Positions 1-9,626 of a stretch of 64,000 nucleotides of DNA are shown piece by piece. The stretch is from Macrostomum hystrix (Eukaryota; Platyhelminthes; Macrostomidae). The position numbers and the translations under genes were made by a program. The stretch's first letter is position 1; every line of letters starts with the position of its first letter. Below the pieces are notes generated by a model. It was not told the origin of the DNA and searched no databases. It worked only from the letters and a program-made list of their open reading frames with translations. The stretch is from assembly GCA_950097015.1 (NCBI GenBank), contig CATNEN010000034.1, forward strand, positions 6,838,501-6,902,500, in the 5' to 3' direction.

Positions 1-557
1 GCCTGTTTTGTCATCAGCTGGTTGGAAAAGTTGAGCCTAGACTAATTTATTTGTTCATGGTAGTTTTGTCTGAATTAGGCATTTTTTCATAGATTATTTA
101 CGAATATAATGTTGAATGCTTTGATGGTCCGAAACAGACCAGTCGGTTGGGATCTAGTTGTCCAAAATCACGAAATCTGGGATTTTAAGTTTACAGATCT
201 GAATCTTTGTCCCAAAATGTAGGCGTTTTGAATTTTGTCCGTTGTGCTCAATTTTAATTGCCATATTGCATACACTGATTGTCATTATGAAATATATAGT
301 AAATGCAGTTTTGTATTTTCGTTAGGGACATAAAATTCGCTTGTACTCGTTTAATTAAACCAAATTGAATTATTTAATTTCCATAAATTTATTCCGCGCA
401 TTCCTGCGCCTTCCTAGCTGCCGCCCACGCATCCGAGTCATTTGATGGCAAGATTTTGTAGAAAAATCAAATGCATTTCGCTGTGGCAAGCTGGGCTGCT
501 GCAGATAACAGCCACGCTTGCAGACATTGTTGTATTTTTGATCCCAGCTGGGAGATT
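1..557. other. intergenic, no gene seen
   Basis: AT-rich sequence downstream of the leftmost peptide gene, which is on the minus strand. No exon, repeat array or mobile element was recognised. The part next to the stop codon (about 370-557) is presumably its 3' UTR and flank; it does not resemble the 3' flanks of the other peptide copies. Confidence 0.4.
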
Positions 558-845
558 CTACAGCTGGATGCAGTTGATGATCTGGCTTGCACTGTTGCCG
601 CACCTGCTTGCCAGGCAGCTGGCCACGCCAAGCTGGTTCGGGCCGTGCGACAAGAAGCAGATAAGCAGGTTGGTCACCACGCAGGTCACCGAGCTGATGC
701 CGTTCTGCTGCAGACAGCCGGTGTCAATGCGTATCATTGGCACCATCTTGTGTAGGATGTCGTTCGCGATCTCAGTTCTCAGCTCGGAAGTATAGACGGC
801 TGCTGACAGGGCCGCCAGAGCGAACAGACAGATCAGCTTGTGCAT
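558..845 (-). CDS. small secreted six-cysteine peptide, diverged copy 1
   Basis: An intact 95-residue reading frame from ATG (843-845) to TAG (558-560). The N-terminus (MHKLICLFALAALSAAV) is a typical signal peptide, so the product is probably secreted with a mature part of about 78 residues. The mature peptide has six cysteines at the same spacing as the five other copies in this window (C-x10-C-x7-C-x13-C-x4-C-x9-C), but many other positions differ, so this is an older paralogue. Upstream, about 990-1022 retains a recognisable CGCCCACGGCC-TGTCACG block also found upstream of copies 2, 4 and 6. I do not recognise the family, and the spacing does not fit the saposin pattern. Function unknown; a secreted defence, venom-like or mucus peptide are all possible. 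Confidence 0.75.
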   Translation of the reverse strand: MHKLICLFALAALSAAVYTSELRTEIANDILHKMVPMIRIDTGCLQQNGISSVTCVVTNLLICFLSHGPNQLGVASCLASRCGNSASQIINCIQL

Positions 846-1036
846 GGCCGCTGTGCTGTCGGGTGCTTGACGCTAAGGATTAGGACAAATTATTCTGGTG
901 CTGAATTTGTCGGTTAGTCTTTTCGACAATTATTTTCCATGGACTAAGAAATACTCGGCATTCAGCTAGCCCGAGTTGCCTTCCTTTCGGGCAGTGCAAC
1001 CGCCCACGGCCTTGTCACGACTGACGTGGGACCTTC

Positions 1037-1102
1037 ACAGCTTTATCCAGCGCCCTTATGCTTGCCTGCAGTCCGCTGCCTGGCCTGTCACGATAAAGCT
1101 GT
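1037..1102. repeat. 11-bp inverted repeat upstream of copy 1
   Basis: ACAGCTTTATC at 1037-1047 is matched by its exact reverse complement at 1092-1102, with a 44-bp spacer. It lies upstream of the diverged peptide gene and could form a hairpin or be a paired binding site. Coincidence is possible at this length. Confidence 0.4.
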
Positions 1103-1468
1103 AGATATCCTGGCCTTCTCTTAACTACTAATCATGTCAATGAGACAGGCATTTCGCATTTGACTCTTACTTGCGGCTATTCCTGACCCCTGCTTGTTTA
1201 GCGAACCTTCTGCACTTATGACCGGCACTTTAGGTGTTTAGAAAAATCATTTGAGTCGGCATAAACATGTCCCCGAAATAAAAACTTTAATAATTCAATA
1301 GTAGCAGCACAAAGGGTGCTCACCCCAATTTACGATTTGAAATCTAGACAATTGATGCGAGTCGGACACTACTACTTAATCATCATCATTATTCCATCCT
1401 TCCAACTTAGTGAGTTAAGTTGTTCAGTATGTGACATCTGTGACACTGTCACTAGTTAAGTGACAGAA
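1103..1468. other. intergenic between peptide copy 1 and FANCL
   Basis: Divergent intergenic space between a minus-strand peptide gene and plus-strand FANCL. No coding exon was recognised, although a 5' exon of FANCL could be hidden here. Confidence 0.4.
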
Positions 1469-2781
1469 ATGCGAGAATTCTGCATGTCTTTCCTAAATTC
1501 CAAAAGCACTCTTCCGCGTCTTCCAGTCGTCGTCAGTCAGCTCTGCGAGCTGGCTTCTCTTTCCGTTGCCAGCGAGCAGAACTGTCCTGGCAGTTGAGCC
1601 GCGCCAATGCAGCCTACTTGCCATCGGCGAATCTCAGATTGCCCTGGCTGAGGCGTCCGGCAGTTTGGCGACCATTCAAACTGTGCGCGAGCTGATCGAG
1701 CAGCCTCTAGGGCCAGGCAAGGACACAGAACTGGCGATCGCTGCGGCTACGTCGAACGCTAATCAACTCCGGCGTCGGCGCTGGTTCGCCCGCGCCACAT
1801 GCGAACTTCTTACCGTCGGGCTATCCTCGGTGGAGTCAGTATCGCCCGACTTCACCGCAGCCACACTGATCAGTGCCGAAGGCATCCGGCTGCGCGTCGC
1901 TGCCCGTGGACTCGACTGTCCTGACTATCGCTTGGTTGACACGGAACTTCCAGTGCCTTTCTCTGGCGGCAGTTGTGGCGAAAGTAGAAGCGGCAGTCTA
2001 CGTCGACTGTTTGATCACTTTGTGGAAGTTTCTCGCTCATTGCTGCCGCATTGGGAGCTACTAGAGCTGCTGGACACTCGCCTGGTGGTGCTTGAACCTC
2101 GACTCCTTGCAGCCCAGTTGAAGGCGGCTCCCGTAATGCAATTGCAGAGGCCGCGCTGCCTTTACAGACGAGTGCTGCTTGCTGAGTAAGACCCGCATTT
2201 CTGCCTTCAGTATGTCTAGTGTCTGACAGTTAGATTGTCTGTCTCCAGTCACATAATTCCGATCCTTCGCATCCCACAGTCGTGCCAGCAGCCTGCTAAT
2301 CAGCCTTGATCCCGGCGCCAGTCCTTTTGCCCTGCCTTCCGTCAGCGCCGCCGGACCGGCTGCCGAAGCCGTAGAGGCCGCGTTGGCCGCTAACGCCACC
2401 GCCTGGCAACTTGGCGTTGAAGGTCATGGCGCTGATAATTTCCTGCGCAATCTGGCCGCCCTGCTTGGCCAGTCGGCCTCCCTGGCCTGGGCCTCGCCAG
2501 CCGCCTCTGTTGCAGCGGAGCTCAATGACGAATACCAGATCGGTAGAATTGAAAGCGTCGATGCTGTCGAGGAGACCATTGATTGCATTATCTGCTACGC
2601 CGACTGCGACGCCGCCGCGGAATGGATCGCTTGCGAGCGTTGCCGGCGCCGCTACCACCGCAGCTGCGCGGTGGAATGGCTGCGCGGCCTGCCGGACACG
2701 CGGCGCGGATTCAATCGGCTGCACGGCTGCTGCCTCTACTGCCGCGCCAGGATCAGCGTGCTTGCTGAGTCCAAGGACTGA
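1469..2781 (+). CDS. FANCL: FANCL-type E3 ubiquitin ligase (Fanconi anaemia core complex)
   Basis: FANCL is the RING E3 that, with UBE2T, monoubiquitinates FANCD2-FANCI during interstrand crosslink repair in the nucleus. Two exons are clear: one open from about 1497 to 2185, then a 94-bp intron (2186-2279, GT-AG, phase 2), then 2280-2781 ending in TGA. Translation gives a UBC-RWD (URD)-like middle, including a DYRLVDTELPVPF stretch and an E-L-L-D-T-R-L-V-V-L-E-P stretch. It ends in the atypical FANCL RING/PHD with paired cysteines (CIICYADC, ACERCRRRYHRSC), the family hallmark EWLRGLPDTRRGFN, and CLYC. The middle-to-end length matches the family's roughly 375 residues. The start is uncertain. 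The main frame has a stop at 1494 and no ATG before 1566, so either an upstream exon joins near 1526 (TTCCAG) or the ATG at 1469 is used and one surplus base near 1590 breaks the frame. Identity is firm; the N-terminus is not. Confidence 0.88.
2186..2279 (+). other. FANCL intron
   Basis: Donor GTAAGA at 2186 and acceptor TCCCACAG ending at 2279. Removing it joins GA to T as an Asp codon and keeps the frame into the RING exon, whereas unspliced sequence hits TAA at 2187. Confidence 0.85.
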
Positions 2782-3168
2782 CTGCCTGTCCCTAATTAAA
2801 TATCGAGGATCTTCGACCGGAAACCCTAGAAGCTAATGCACGAATATTTTCTTACTTTAGTAGTTTCTGTGCACTTCATCTCCATACGAAGTCCGCAGCA
2901 CTGAATGTTTAGTTTGATTTCGGCTTGTCTGCATTTTTCCAATGTACAATCATCATATTGTACATTGTATTTCTATACCACTTAGTTCCATCGCATTTGT
3001 GTTCAAATTCCTCTTCTTTGCCTAGTAAAACATAAAACAGCTTATGTTATACATCAGCAATACTACGAGCTATTATTGAAATGCTAAGAAAAGAAAATAC
3101 ATTTAGACTAGAAGCAATTTGCAATAACATCGCAATCAACCCGCCATGACTGGCTGCAGCACTATAAT
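2782..3168. other. FANCL 3' flank
   Basis: AT-rich sequence between the FANCL stop and the end of peptide copy 2. An AATTAAAT stretch just after the stop (about 2793) could serve for polyadenylation. No other feature seen. Confidence 0.4.
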
Positions 3169-3495
3169 TCAAAATATGTATTTCTGAGCTTGGACTAAGC
3201 AATAATTTACAGCTTGATACAGCCGATGATCTGGATGGCGCTGCCAGCCGCACTTGCTGGCCAGGCAGCCGGCCAGTCCGCTGATGTTGGTGCCGTGGGA
3301 GAAGAAGCAGGTGATCAGGTTGCTGACCAGGCAGGTGATGGAGCTGACGCCGTTCTGCAGCAGGCAGTTGGTGTCGATGCTGAGCACGGGAACCATCTCG
3401 TGGATGATGTCGTTCACGACCTCATTCCTCTGCTCAGGGGTGTAGGAGGCGGCAGCGAAGGCCACGAGAGCGAACAGGCAGATCAGCTTGTACAT
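3169..3495 (-). pseudogene. secreted six-cysteine peptide, copy 2, frameshifted
   Basis: The first 82 residues are identical to copies 3-6 (signal MYKLICLFALVAFAAAS and the first five cysteines). A single extra A at about 3246 (CTGCCAGCCGC against CTGCCGCCGC) shifts the frame, replaces the last 13 residues, removes the sixth cysteine and runs past the normal stop (TAA at 3208-3210) to TGA at 3169-3171. The promoter block is intact (TATA-like ATTTATGG at 3606-3613, 111 bp from the ATG). This is either a fresh pseudogene, a variant with a new tail, or an assembly insertion error; an otherwise intact sequence makes the last possible. Confidence 0.75.
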
Positions 3496-3705
3496 GGCTG
3501 CTGTGCTGTGGATTTCGAGAGTGCTTTGGAGCTGATGCGGAGCTGAGGACACGACTGTGTGTTGACTGTGATGATTGGGCTGCTTCAGTCGGTCGCTGAG
3601 GTCTCATTTATGGACTGGCTGAGCTGCTGCAGGTGACGCGGTCTCGGACACTCACGCCGCCCACGGCCTGTCACGCCTGTCAGCCAGTTCCCACTATCAG
3701 CGTGG
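3496..3705 (-). promoter_or_regulatory. shared peptide-gene promoter block, copy 2
   Basis: About 210 bp almost identical to the upstream DNA of copies 4 and 6, and over the inner ~155 bp also to copies 3 and 5. On the coding strand it has CACCTGCAGCAGCTC (an E-box CACCTG), then CCATAAATGAG as the likely TATA element, then a 111-bp stretch to the ATG containing CAATCATCACAGTCA, a possible initiator. Homology with the other copies ends near 3705. Confidence 0.6.
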
Positions 3706-4489
3706 TAGAATGTAGTTGAATGGCAACTTTTCGTCAATGCTAAATCACCGGCATGCATGATAGCCGGTCTTGCATAGAGCGGCTTTCTGTTATTGGAAAG
3801 AGATCCTGCTGTGCCTGCTGTTGCTTCAAGTTGCAAGTAGTAAAACTCTGATACGACGTACGATGACCACTTGGGTTGAAAAGAGGCACGTATCTTGAAT
3901 CTCAGTACATTGAAAAAGTTTAGATAATCTTTGTCATACGATGCTGTTTAATATTTCTCAGTTTTTTATCGATATTTATTGAGTGAATCTCATTTTCTTT
4001 CTAAGAATCTTGTTCCTTGATTGTCATTTGAGTTTCTTAAATAGTAACGGCAGTTTGTTCTTGCGTTGGATTAAGAGTTGCAGCCTGTAAGCGCGAGCTG
4101 TTCGTTGTACTCCAATCAACCTGCCGCATTGCGAGTGTAGTGGCTAAGGAGCTCGTACAAGGTTGTAACACCTGGCCTTCTCTCTCGCAAGCCATGTCTG
4201 TTCTTGACTTACGTCGTCTACCGAAACCAGTATACAGAAATAACTGAACAGCTGTGTCGATGTTGTCGTCGGAGCTTTAGTCGGAAGACAGCTTTTACAC
4301 TTCTATAGAAGCCACATTATTAAAGCCTAGTTTCGCCATTGAAGAACCGACTTATTAAAGACTAAGTGACCAGACTGTCACATACCGATCAGATGATTCG
4401 TTCTAGTTACAATATATTAAAAGCAAACTAAGGAATGATGATGATCGACACTGGCTGGAGAATGGTGATCTGCCACTTTAGTTGGAGTT
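3706..4489. other. intergenic, no gene seen
   Basis: AT-rich unique sequence between the promoter of copy 2 and a SINE. No convincing exon on either strand. Confidence 0.4.
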
Positions 4490-4785
4490 GAGTGGCAGAG
4501 CGGTCAAAGCCGTTTGTCGCTCGTAACAATGTCGCTAAGCTCGATTCCGTGGGGAGGCCACATGCATTTGGGGCGCAGGCTTGGGGGCTTGTCAATTTAC
4601 GCCCTTGAGAGGCAACGTCCAAGACACAGTGAGAAAAGTCAGGGCAGATGTGTGACTTCGTGCCTGCGTACGTTGTCTATGTGAAAGTTTGCTCAGGAGA
4701 CAGCAAATCGGTCAGAACCGCCTCCTCGCTGGCTGCGGGTCTACAGGCACAAATTGATGTGCCAGCTAGTGCCCACTGGCAAAAA
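4490..4785 (+). mobile_element. tRNA-derived SINE, family B
   Basis: The head has an RNA polymerase III A-box-like TGGCAGAGCGGTC (about 4493) and a B-box-like GCTCGATTCC (about 4540). The body includes CAGTGAGA, AAGTCAGGGCAGATGT and GCCTCCTCGCTGGCTGCGGG. The same modules in the same order occur at 24462-24790 and, inverted, at 39853-40190, with partial copies at 19280, 19788 and 23950. Short length, tRNA-like head and dispersed copies define a SINE. Confidence 0.7.
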
Positions 4786-4846
4786 AGAATATTTTAATCG
4801 TACAGATCGTACTCGTCAGTCTGAATCGCCTAAAATGAGTAACATA

Positions 4847-5520
4847 GATTTGACCTTGAAAAGAAGACCCAGAGTGGCACGAGTTCAGTTTGCCCGCCCT
4901 CGCACTCTCGGTGCGAATCACACCCACACGATCTGTGCCTCGAACTCGACTACCATGCAGCAAAGAACCAAGTCAATAGCTCGTATCTAATCACTCGTCG
5001 AATTGACAGCCTAACCAGCCAGCTGTGAAATGCTGACACTGACAACTGCCGTCATCATGACGCGCGATTGGCAGTGGGAGTGTCCGAGACCGCGTCACCT
5101 GCAGCAGCTCAGTCAGTCCATAAATGAGACCTCAGCGACCGACTGAAGCAGCCCAATCATCACAGTCAACACACAGTCGTGTCCTCAGCTCCGCATCAGC
5201 GCCAAAGCACTCTCGCAATCCACAGCACAGCAGCCATGTACAAGCTGATCTGCCTGTTCGCTCTCGTGGCCTTCGCTGCCGCCTCCTACACCCCTGAGCA
5301 GAGGAATGAGGTCGTGAACGACATCATCCACGAGATGGTTCCCGTGCTCAGCATCGACACCAACTGCCTGCTGCAGAACGGCGTCAGCTCCATCACCTGC
5401 CTGGTCAGCAACCTGATCACCTGCTTCTTCTCCCACGGCACCAACATCAGCGGACTGGCCGGCTGCCTGGCCAGCAAGTGCGGCGGCAGCGCCATCCAGA
5501 TCATCGGCTGCATCAAGCTG
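4847..5520 (+). repeat. segmental duplication, copy 1 (promoter plus CDS)
   Basis: Aligns without any indel at a constant offset of 4780 bp to 9627-10300, with only a few substitutions. It starts at GATTTGACCTTG and ends at the stop codon of the peptide gene; the following bases differ. It carries about 390 bp upstream of the ATG plus the whole coding region. Confidence 0.85.
5080..5235 (+). promoter_or_regulatory. core promoter of peptide copy 3
   Basis: Block common to all five near-identical copies: GTGTCCGAGACCGCG, then the E-box CACCTG, then TATA-like CCATAAAT (5118-5125), then a possible initiator in ATCATCACAGTCA (about 5157-5169), then the ATG at 5236. Strict conservation of the 111-bp TATA-to-ATG spacing suggests it is functional. 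Confidence 0.6.
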
Positions 5521-5523
5521 TAA
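5236..5523 (+). CDS. small secreted six-cysteine peptide, copy 3
   Basis: 95 residues from ATG at 5236 to TAA. The signal peptide MYKLICLFALVAFAAAS is followed by a mature part of about 78 residues: an acidic, probably helical start (EQRNEVVNDIIHEM), then six cysteines spaced 10, 7, 13, 4 and 9 residues apart, ending IIGCIKL. The protein is identical to copies 4, 5 and 6. Codons are strongly G/C-ending (CTG, ATC, AAC, GGC), as in highly expressed genes. Longer frames starting at GTG upstream are not used here because the signal peptide begins at this ATG. The product is probably exported with three disulfides. Family unrecognised; function unknown. Confidence 0.85.
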   Translation: MYKLICLFALVAFAAASYTPEQRNEVVNDIIHEMVPVLSIDTNCLLQNGVSSITCLVSNLITCFFSHGTNISGLAGCLASKCGGSAIQIIGCIKL

Positions 5524-5581
5524 AGTCTCTTCAGCCTGTTAAATCCTTCAAATACACAACACTTTGCTTTGATATCTTGTC

Positions 5582-5793
5582 GGTTGAGTTGATTCAGTTG
5601 ATTCAGTTGATTGAGTTGATTGAGTTGATTCAGTTGATTCAGTTGATTCAGTTGATTCAGTTGATTGAGTTGATTGAGTTGATTCAGTTGATTCAGTTGA
5701 TTCAGTTGATTCAGTTGATTGAGTTGATTCAGTTGATTCAGTTGATTCAGTTGATTCAGTTGATTCAGTTGATTCAGTTGATTCAGTTGATTC
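5582..5793 (+). repeat. 9-bp tandem array (TTGATTCAG/TTGATTGAG)
   Basis: About 23 tandem copies of a 9-bp unit with C/G alternation at one position, starting about 60 bp after the stop of peptide copy 3. Because 9 is a multiple of 3, long frames (Leu-Ile-Gln type) run through it but are artefacts. Confidence 0.9.
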
Positions 5794-7021
5794 ATGGTTC
5801 AAATGCCCATTGCCTACGTCACGACAGCTCCAAAACCGAATGAAAGATTTTGTTGAATGTCCACCATATGGATCAAATCATCTGCCCTTAGACGATGAAA
5901 TAGAATTCAAAGCCGTCCTACGTCAGCATAGTCGAGATATTCAGTGATTATTGTCGAAGACCATGGTCACAAGGACAACTAACATTACTAAATAAGCCTC
6001 TATGGCGAATCCGTAAAGTTCAATAATAAAATAAATTACAGTATAATCAGTAACATATAGTCAACAACAAAAAGATGAAATAGGTAGTTCATGCCACTAA
6101 ATACACGACAGGAGTCTTTGAATATCTCGACGATGTCGATGTTTTGAATAGAGCGCAAAAGTTTAGTCCGTGTTCTTGATTTTCATGGCCATTGGTTGAA
6201 TATTTTAGGCAGATTCAGAAAAAAGAAACATGTGGGGTATTTGAAATTCCCCCATTGTCTTTCAATGCTGTTTTAGAGCCAGCGCGCGAACAAAGGCCGC
6301 TCCGCCGCATAGTCCATTGCTTCAAAAAAGTTTGAAAGTTTTCAAATTCTTCTTTTCACTCATCGCATGTGCAAATATATTCTGCTTTGAAATCAGGTCT
6401 GTATATAATAAAACTCATTGTTTAATTTGCACTGAAAGCGACATAGTTAACGAAAAACAAAGGCTTTTACAATTCAATTAAAAATAATTCAAGTGCAGAA
6501 ATGATCAGTACCGCACTCTAATCGGCATGAGTCCGTCTCGATCCGCCGAATAACTTTTATGTCGCTAAGGAAGCTAAAAACTTATATTTTAACGCTTAAT
6601 GCACGAAAGCAGGAATACTCCTAGGCCAAAATTAAACGCGGCACCAAGGCCTCACATTCAAATTACTTCTGCTTACATTTCTAAACGACAATGCTTGTTC
6701 ATTCATGCGTCAAGCAAGCAAATTTCAGCAGAATGCATTCTGTTCCCTTAGCTTCATAAATATTCTCAAATTATAAACTGAAGGGCTAAGTAAGGCTGAA
6801 ATTTACTTCTTTCTAGCAGCTAGCTAAGGCTCTCAATATATACAATATATATACAATATATAGATTATGTGAAAACGGAACCCAAAAACTAATCTCCAGA
6901 TGAAACGATAAAAATGAATAACTGAGAGCATGTTTACGCGCTAGACTTTTAATAATGTCTAATGTCTAAGATTCAAATATCTAAGCATAATATGTATTTG
7001 AAGAATGTGACGGCCAGACAT
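5794..7021. other. intergenic between convergent copies 3 and 4
   Basis: AT-rich. It contains one copy of a dispersed repeat at about 6170-6250 (see that entry) and a TATATACAATATATA stretch near 6840-6865. No exon was recognised. Confidence 0.4.
6170..6250 (+). repeat. dispersed repeat D, copy 1
   Basis: Contains CATGGCCATTGGTTGAATAT followed by TTTAGGCAGATTCAGAAAAA and ACATGTGGG. The same string occurs at 15928-16000, inverted at 41100-41180, and in degraded inverted form near 23680-23740. Probably a fragment of an unclassified transposable element. Confidence 0.5.
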
Positions 7022-7309
7022 TTACAGCTTGATGCAGCCGATGATCTGGATGGCGCTGCCGCCGCACTTGCTGGCCAGGCAGCCGGCCAGTCCGCTGATG
7101 TTGGTGCCGTGGGAGAAGAAGCAGGTGATCAGGTTGCTGACCAGACAGGTGATGGAGCTGACGCCGTTCTGCAGCAGGCAGTTGGTGTCGATGCTGAGCA
7201 CGGGAACCATCTCGTGGATGATGTCGTTCACGACCTCATTCCTCTGCTCAGGGGTGTAGGAGGCGGCAGCGAAGGCCACGAGAGCGAACAGGCAGATCAG
7301 CTTGTACAT
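7022..7309 (-). CDS. small secreted six-cysteine peptide, copy 4
   Basis: 95 residues, protein identical to copies 3, 5 and 6; ATG at 7307-7309, stop 7022-7024. It has the same signal peptide and six-cysteine pattern. It differs from copy 3 at the DNA level by a few silent changes (for example TGT for TGC in the ITCLV codons). Upstream (7310-7530) is the shared promoter with TATA-like ATTTATGG at 7418-7425; here the leader is 2 bp shorter than in the other copies. It is convergent with copy 3 and divergent from copy 5. Sequence after the stop is unrelated to that of the other copies. Confidence 0.85.
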   Translation of the reverse strand: MYKLICLFALVAFAAASYTPEQRNEVVNDIIHEMVPVLSIDTNCLLQNGVSSITCLVSNLITCFFSHGTNISGLAGCLASKCGGSAIQIIGCIKL

Positions 7310-7530
7310 GGCTGCTGTGCTGTGGATTGCGAGAGTGCTTTGGAGCTGATGCGGAGCTGAGGACACGACTGTGTTGAGTGTGATGATTGGGCTGCTTCAG
7401 TCGGTCGCTGAGGTCTCATTTATGGACTGGCTGAGCTGCTGCAGGTGACGCGGTCTCGGACACTCACACCGCCCACGGCCTGTCACGCCTGTCACATGGG
7501 GCCTACTATCAGCGTGGTAGGCATTGTTAT
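7310..7530 (-). promoter_or_regulatory. shared peptide-gene promoter block, copy 4
   Basis: Nearly identical to the blocks upstream of copies 2 and 6 as far as GCCTACTATCAGCGTGGTAG (near 7522). Contains the TATA-like element, the CACCTG E-box and the CGCCCACGGCCTGTCACG motif, which is also preserved upstream of diverged copy 1. Confidence 0.6.
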
Positions 7531-8507
7531 CTTCCACTTTGATTTGAGGTATTGCTGCTGGATTGTGGTTTCCTGATGAGACTTATCGAGCGTCGACTTT
7601 TTCGGATCATCTCGCGTCGCTGTTTGTGCCTGTCAAAATTGACTCGAATTGTTCGGTACTTAGTTACCACTGAGCTCATTGCCTATTTCGTTTGGCGCAA
7701 AAATCGCTTGTCAATTCACCCTACGAGTTTGAACTGTGGGTTCGGTTCTTGCCCCGATTTTCCTCTGTAATTTCTCAGGCTTGGCTCCCCAGCAGTTTGT
7801 TACTGTCTCGTTGCAGTGACCTGGCAGTCTTATCATATAGAGGTTATTGGGTTTACTAGTTCACGATGAAGTCTCAAGATTTCAGAAATGCAAGTTAAAT
7901 TTACAACGAATCGGTTTTTTATTTACGAACATCTAAATTAGTTCTCATGTCTGTGCTCATATTGTGCTAAATGATTCTGCTAATTGCCTGCCCTGTATCA
8001 ACCTGCATTTTAGAACTCGTTTCATGCCAACTCAAATCAAATGAAATGTCATGTACAAGTACACCACCCTTCGTGACCCCCTATGAGGTCGTGTATTTTG
8101 GCATCCAACTGGAAGCAATGCTTTTGGAGTTGTTCTAGTTGAAGAAGAAACAATTTCCAACAAGTTTTTCGCTATATTATAAGTACACAAGAACCAGTAT
8201 GAGCAACTGCAGCATCCTGACCATCGTGAAAAAAAGAAGTCGGTTCCTATAAAGACAAAAATTAAATTCATTTCTCTGTACAAATGGATCTAAAGATAGT
8301 TTCAACAGACATCTGTCTGATTTCGAATGCATTGAATTCAGGGCCCGCGGTGAAAAAATTCTCCCGATGTATCTATTGGACATTTCAATAGGACATGGCG
8401 TCACACTCTACAACAGGTGATGGAGTTGGTAAGAATTTGTTCCCAGATTGAGTGAGGAATTCTCGTTCTGCGACTCCATATACTGATAATTAATAATAAT
8501 TAATAAC
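7531..8507. other. intergenic, no gene seen
   Basis: Unique AT-rich DNA between the promoter of copy 4 and a SINE. Short open frames have no recognisable motif. Confidence 0.4.
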
Positions 8508-8812
8508 AACTGATTACACCTGCCCCAATTGGGCCAGATGTGCAGCCGACAGCACAGCCGCAGCTATTGCGCGGCGCATCTGGAGGCAGCTGTTCAGTCC
8601 ATGGACTGAGGAGACGCCACACCCACCCTCAATTATAGAGTATACCCCAGCTAATGCTGGTACCCATTTAACAGCTGGGTGAACTGAAGCAATGCAGATT
8701 AAGTGTCTTGCTAAAGGACACAAATTGTTCCAGTGGAGTCGAGAATCGAACCCCCGACTTTTTAGTCGTGAGTCCGACGCCCTAAAAACTAGGCTACAAC
8801 CTCTCTTGGTTG
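8508..8812 (-). mobile_element. tRNA-derived SINE, family A
   Basis: Read on the minus strand it begins with a tRNA-like head: an A-box-like TAGCCTAG and a strong B-box GGGGGTTCGATTCTC near 8750. A body follows with GTGTCCTTTAGCAAGACACT, CTTCAGTTCACCCAGCTGTT and TGGGTACCAGCATTAGCTGG, then a 3' part with CAGTCCATGGACTG and GCGCCGCGCAATAGCTGCGG, ending in a TTATTAAT-rich tail. The central module resembles domains shared by SINEs of many invertebrates. Other copies: 10690-10803, 52580-52790 and 56566-56832. Confidence 0.75.
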
Positions 8813-8841
8813 AGCAAGAGCATAAATACGAGCCCTTATAT

Positions 8842-9592
8842 CACTCGTAATTACATGTTACTAGGTTCGGGATAAAATCACTCGTAATTACATGTTTCTA
8901 GGTTCGGGATAAAATCACTCGTAATTACATGTTACTAGGTTCGGGATAAAATCACTCGTAATTACATGTTACTAGGTTCGGGATAAAATCACTCGTAATT
9001 ACATGTTTCTAGGTTCGGGATAAAATCACTCGTAATTACATGTTTCTAGGTTCGGGATAAAATCACTCGTAAATACATGTTACTAGGTTCGGGATAAAAT
9101 CACTCGTAATTACATGTTTCTAGGTTCGGGATAAAATCACTCGTAATTAAATGTTACTAGGTTCGGGATAAAATCACTCGTAATTACATGTTACTAGGTT
9201 CGGGATAAAATCACTCGTAAATACATGTTACTAGGTTCGGGATAAAATCACTCGTAATTACATGTTTCTAGGTTCGGGATAAAATCACTCGTAATTACAT
9301 GTTACTAGGTTCGGGATAAAATCACTCGTAAATACATGTTACTAGGTTCGGGATAAAATCACTCGTAAATACATGTTTCTAGGTTCGGGATAAAATCACT
9401 CGTAAATACATGTTACTAGGTTCGGGATAAAATCACTCGTAAATACATGTTTCTAGGTTCGGGATAAAATCACTCGTAATTACATGTTACTAGGTTCGGG
9501 ATAAAATCACTCGTAATTACATGTTACTAGGTTCGGGATAAAATCACTCGTAAAATACATGTTTCTAGGTTCGGGATAAAATCACTCGTAAA
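8842..9592 (+). repeat. 37-bp minisatellite
   Basis: About 20 tandem copies of a 37-bp unit containing TCACTCGTAATTACATGTTA and CTAGGTTCGGGATAAAA, with A/T variation at two positions (TTAC or TTTC, AATT or AAAT). It begins about 30 bp from the tRNA-like end of SINE A and stops about 35 bp before the segmental duplication at 9627. Confidence 0.9.
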
Positions 9593-9626
9593 AGTTCCAT
9601 TTCAAAATACTTAAAGTACCAAAATG

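Noticed and set aside
558-845. Saposin/amoebapore-like assignment of the peptide family
   Set aside because: Six cysteines are present but the spacing (10-7-13-4-9) does not fit the saposin CxxC-based pattern.
3214-3546. Antisense frames over the peptide genes (Gly-Ala-Val-rich)
   Set aside because: Shadows of the GC-rich peptide CDS; they recur wherever the CDS does and have no signal peptide or homologous motif.
5286-5843. Leu-Ile-Gln and Thr-Glu-Ser repeat proteins
   Set aside because: Translations of the 9-bp array downstream of peptide copy 3.
8842-9592. Possible CRISPR array
   Set aside because: The 37-bp units are contiguous with no unique spacers and the context is eukaryotic.
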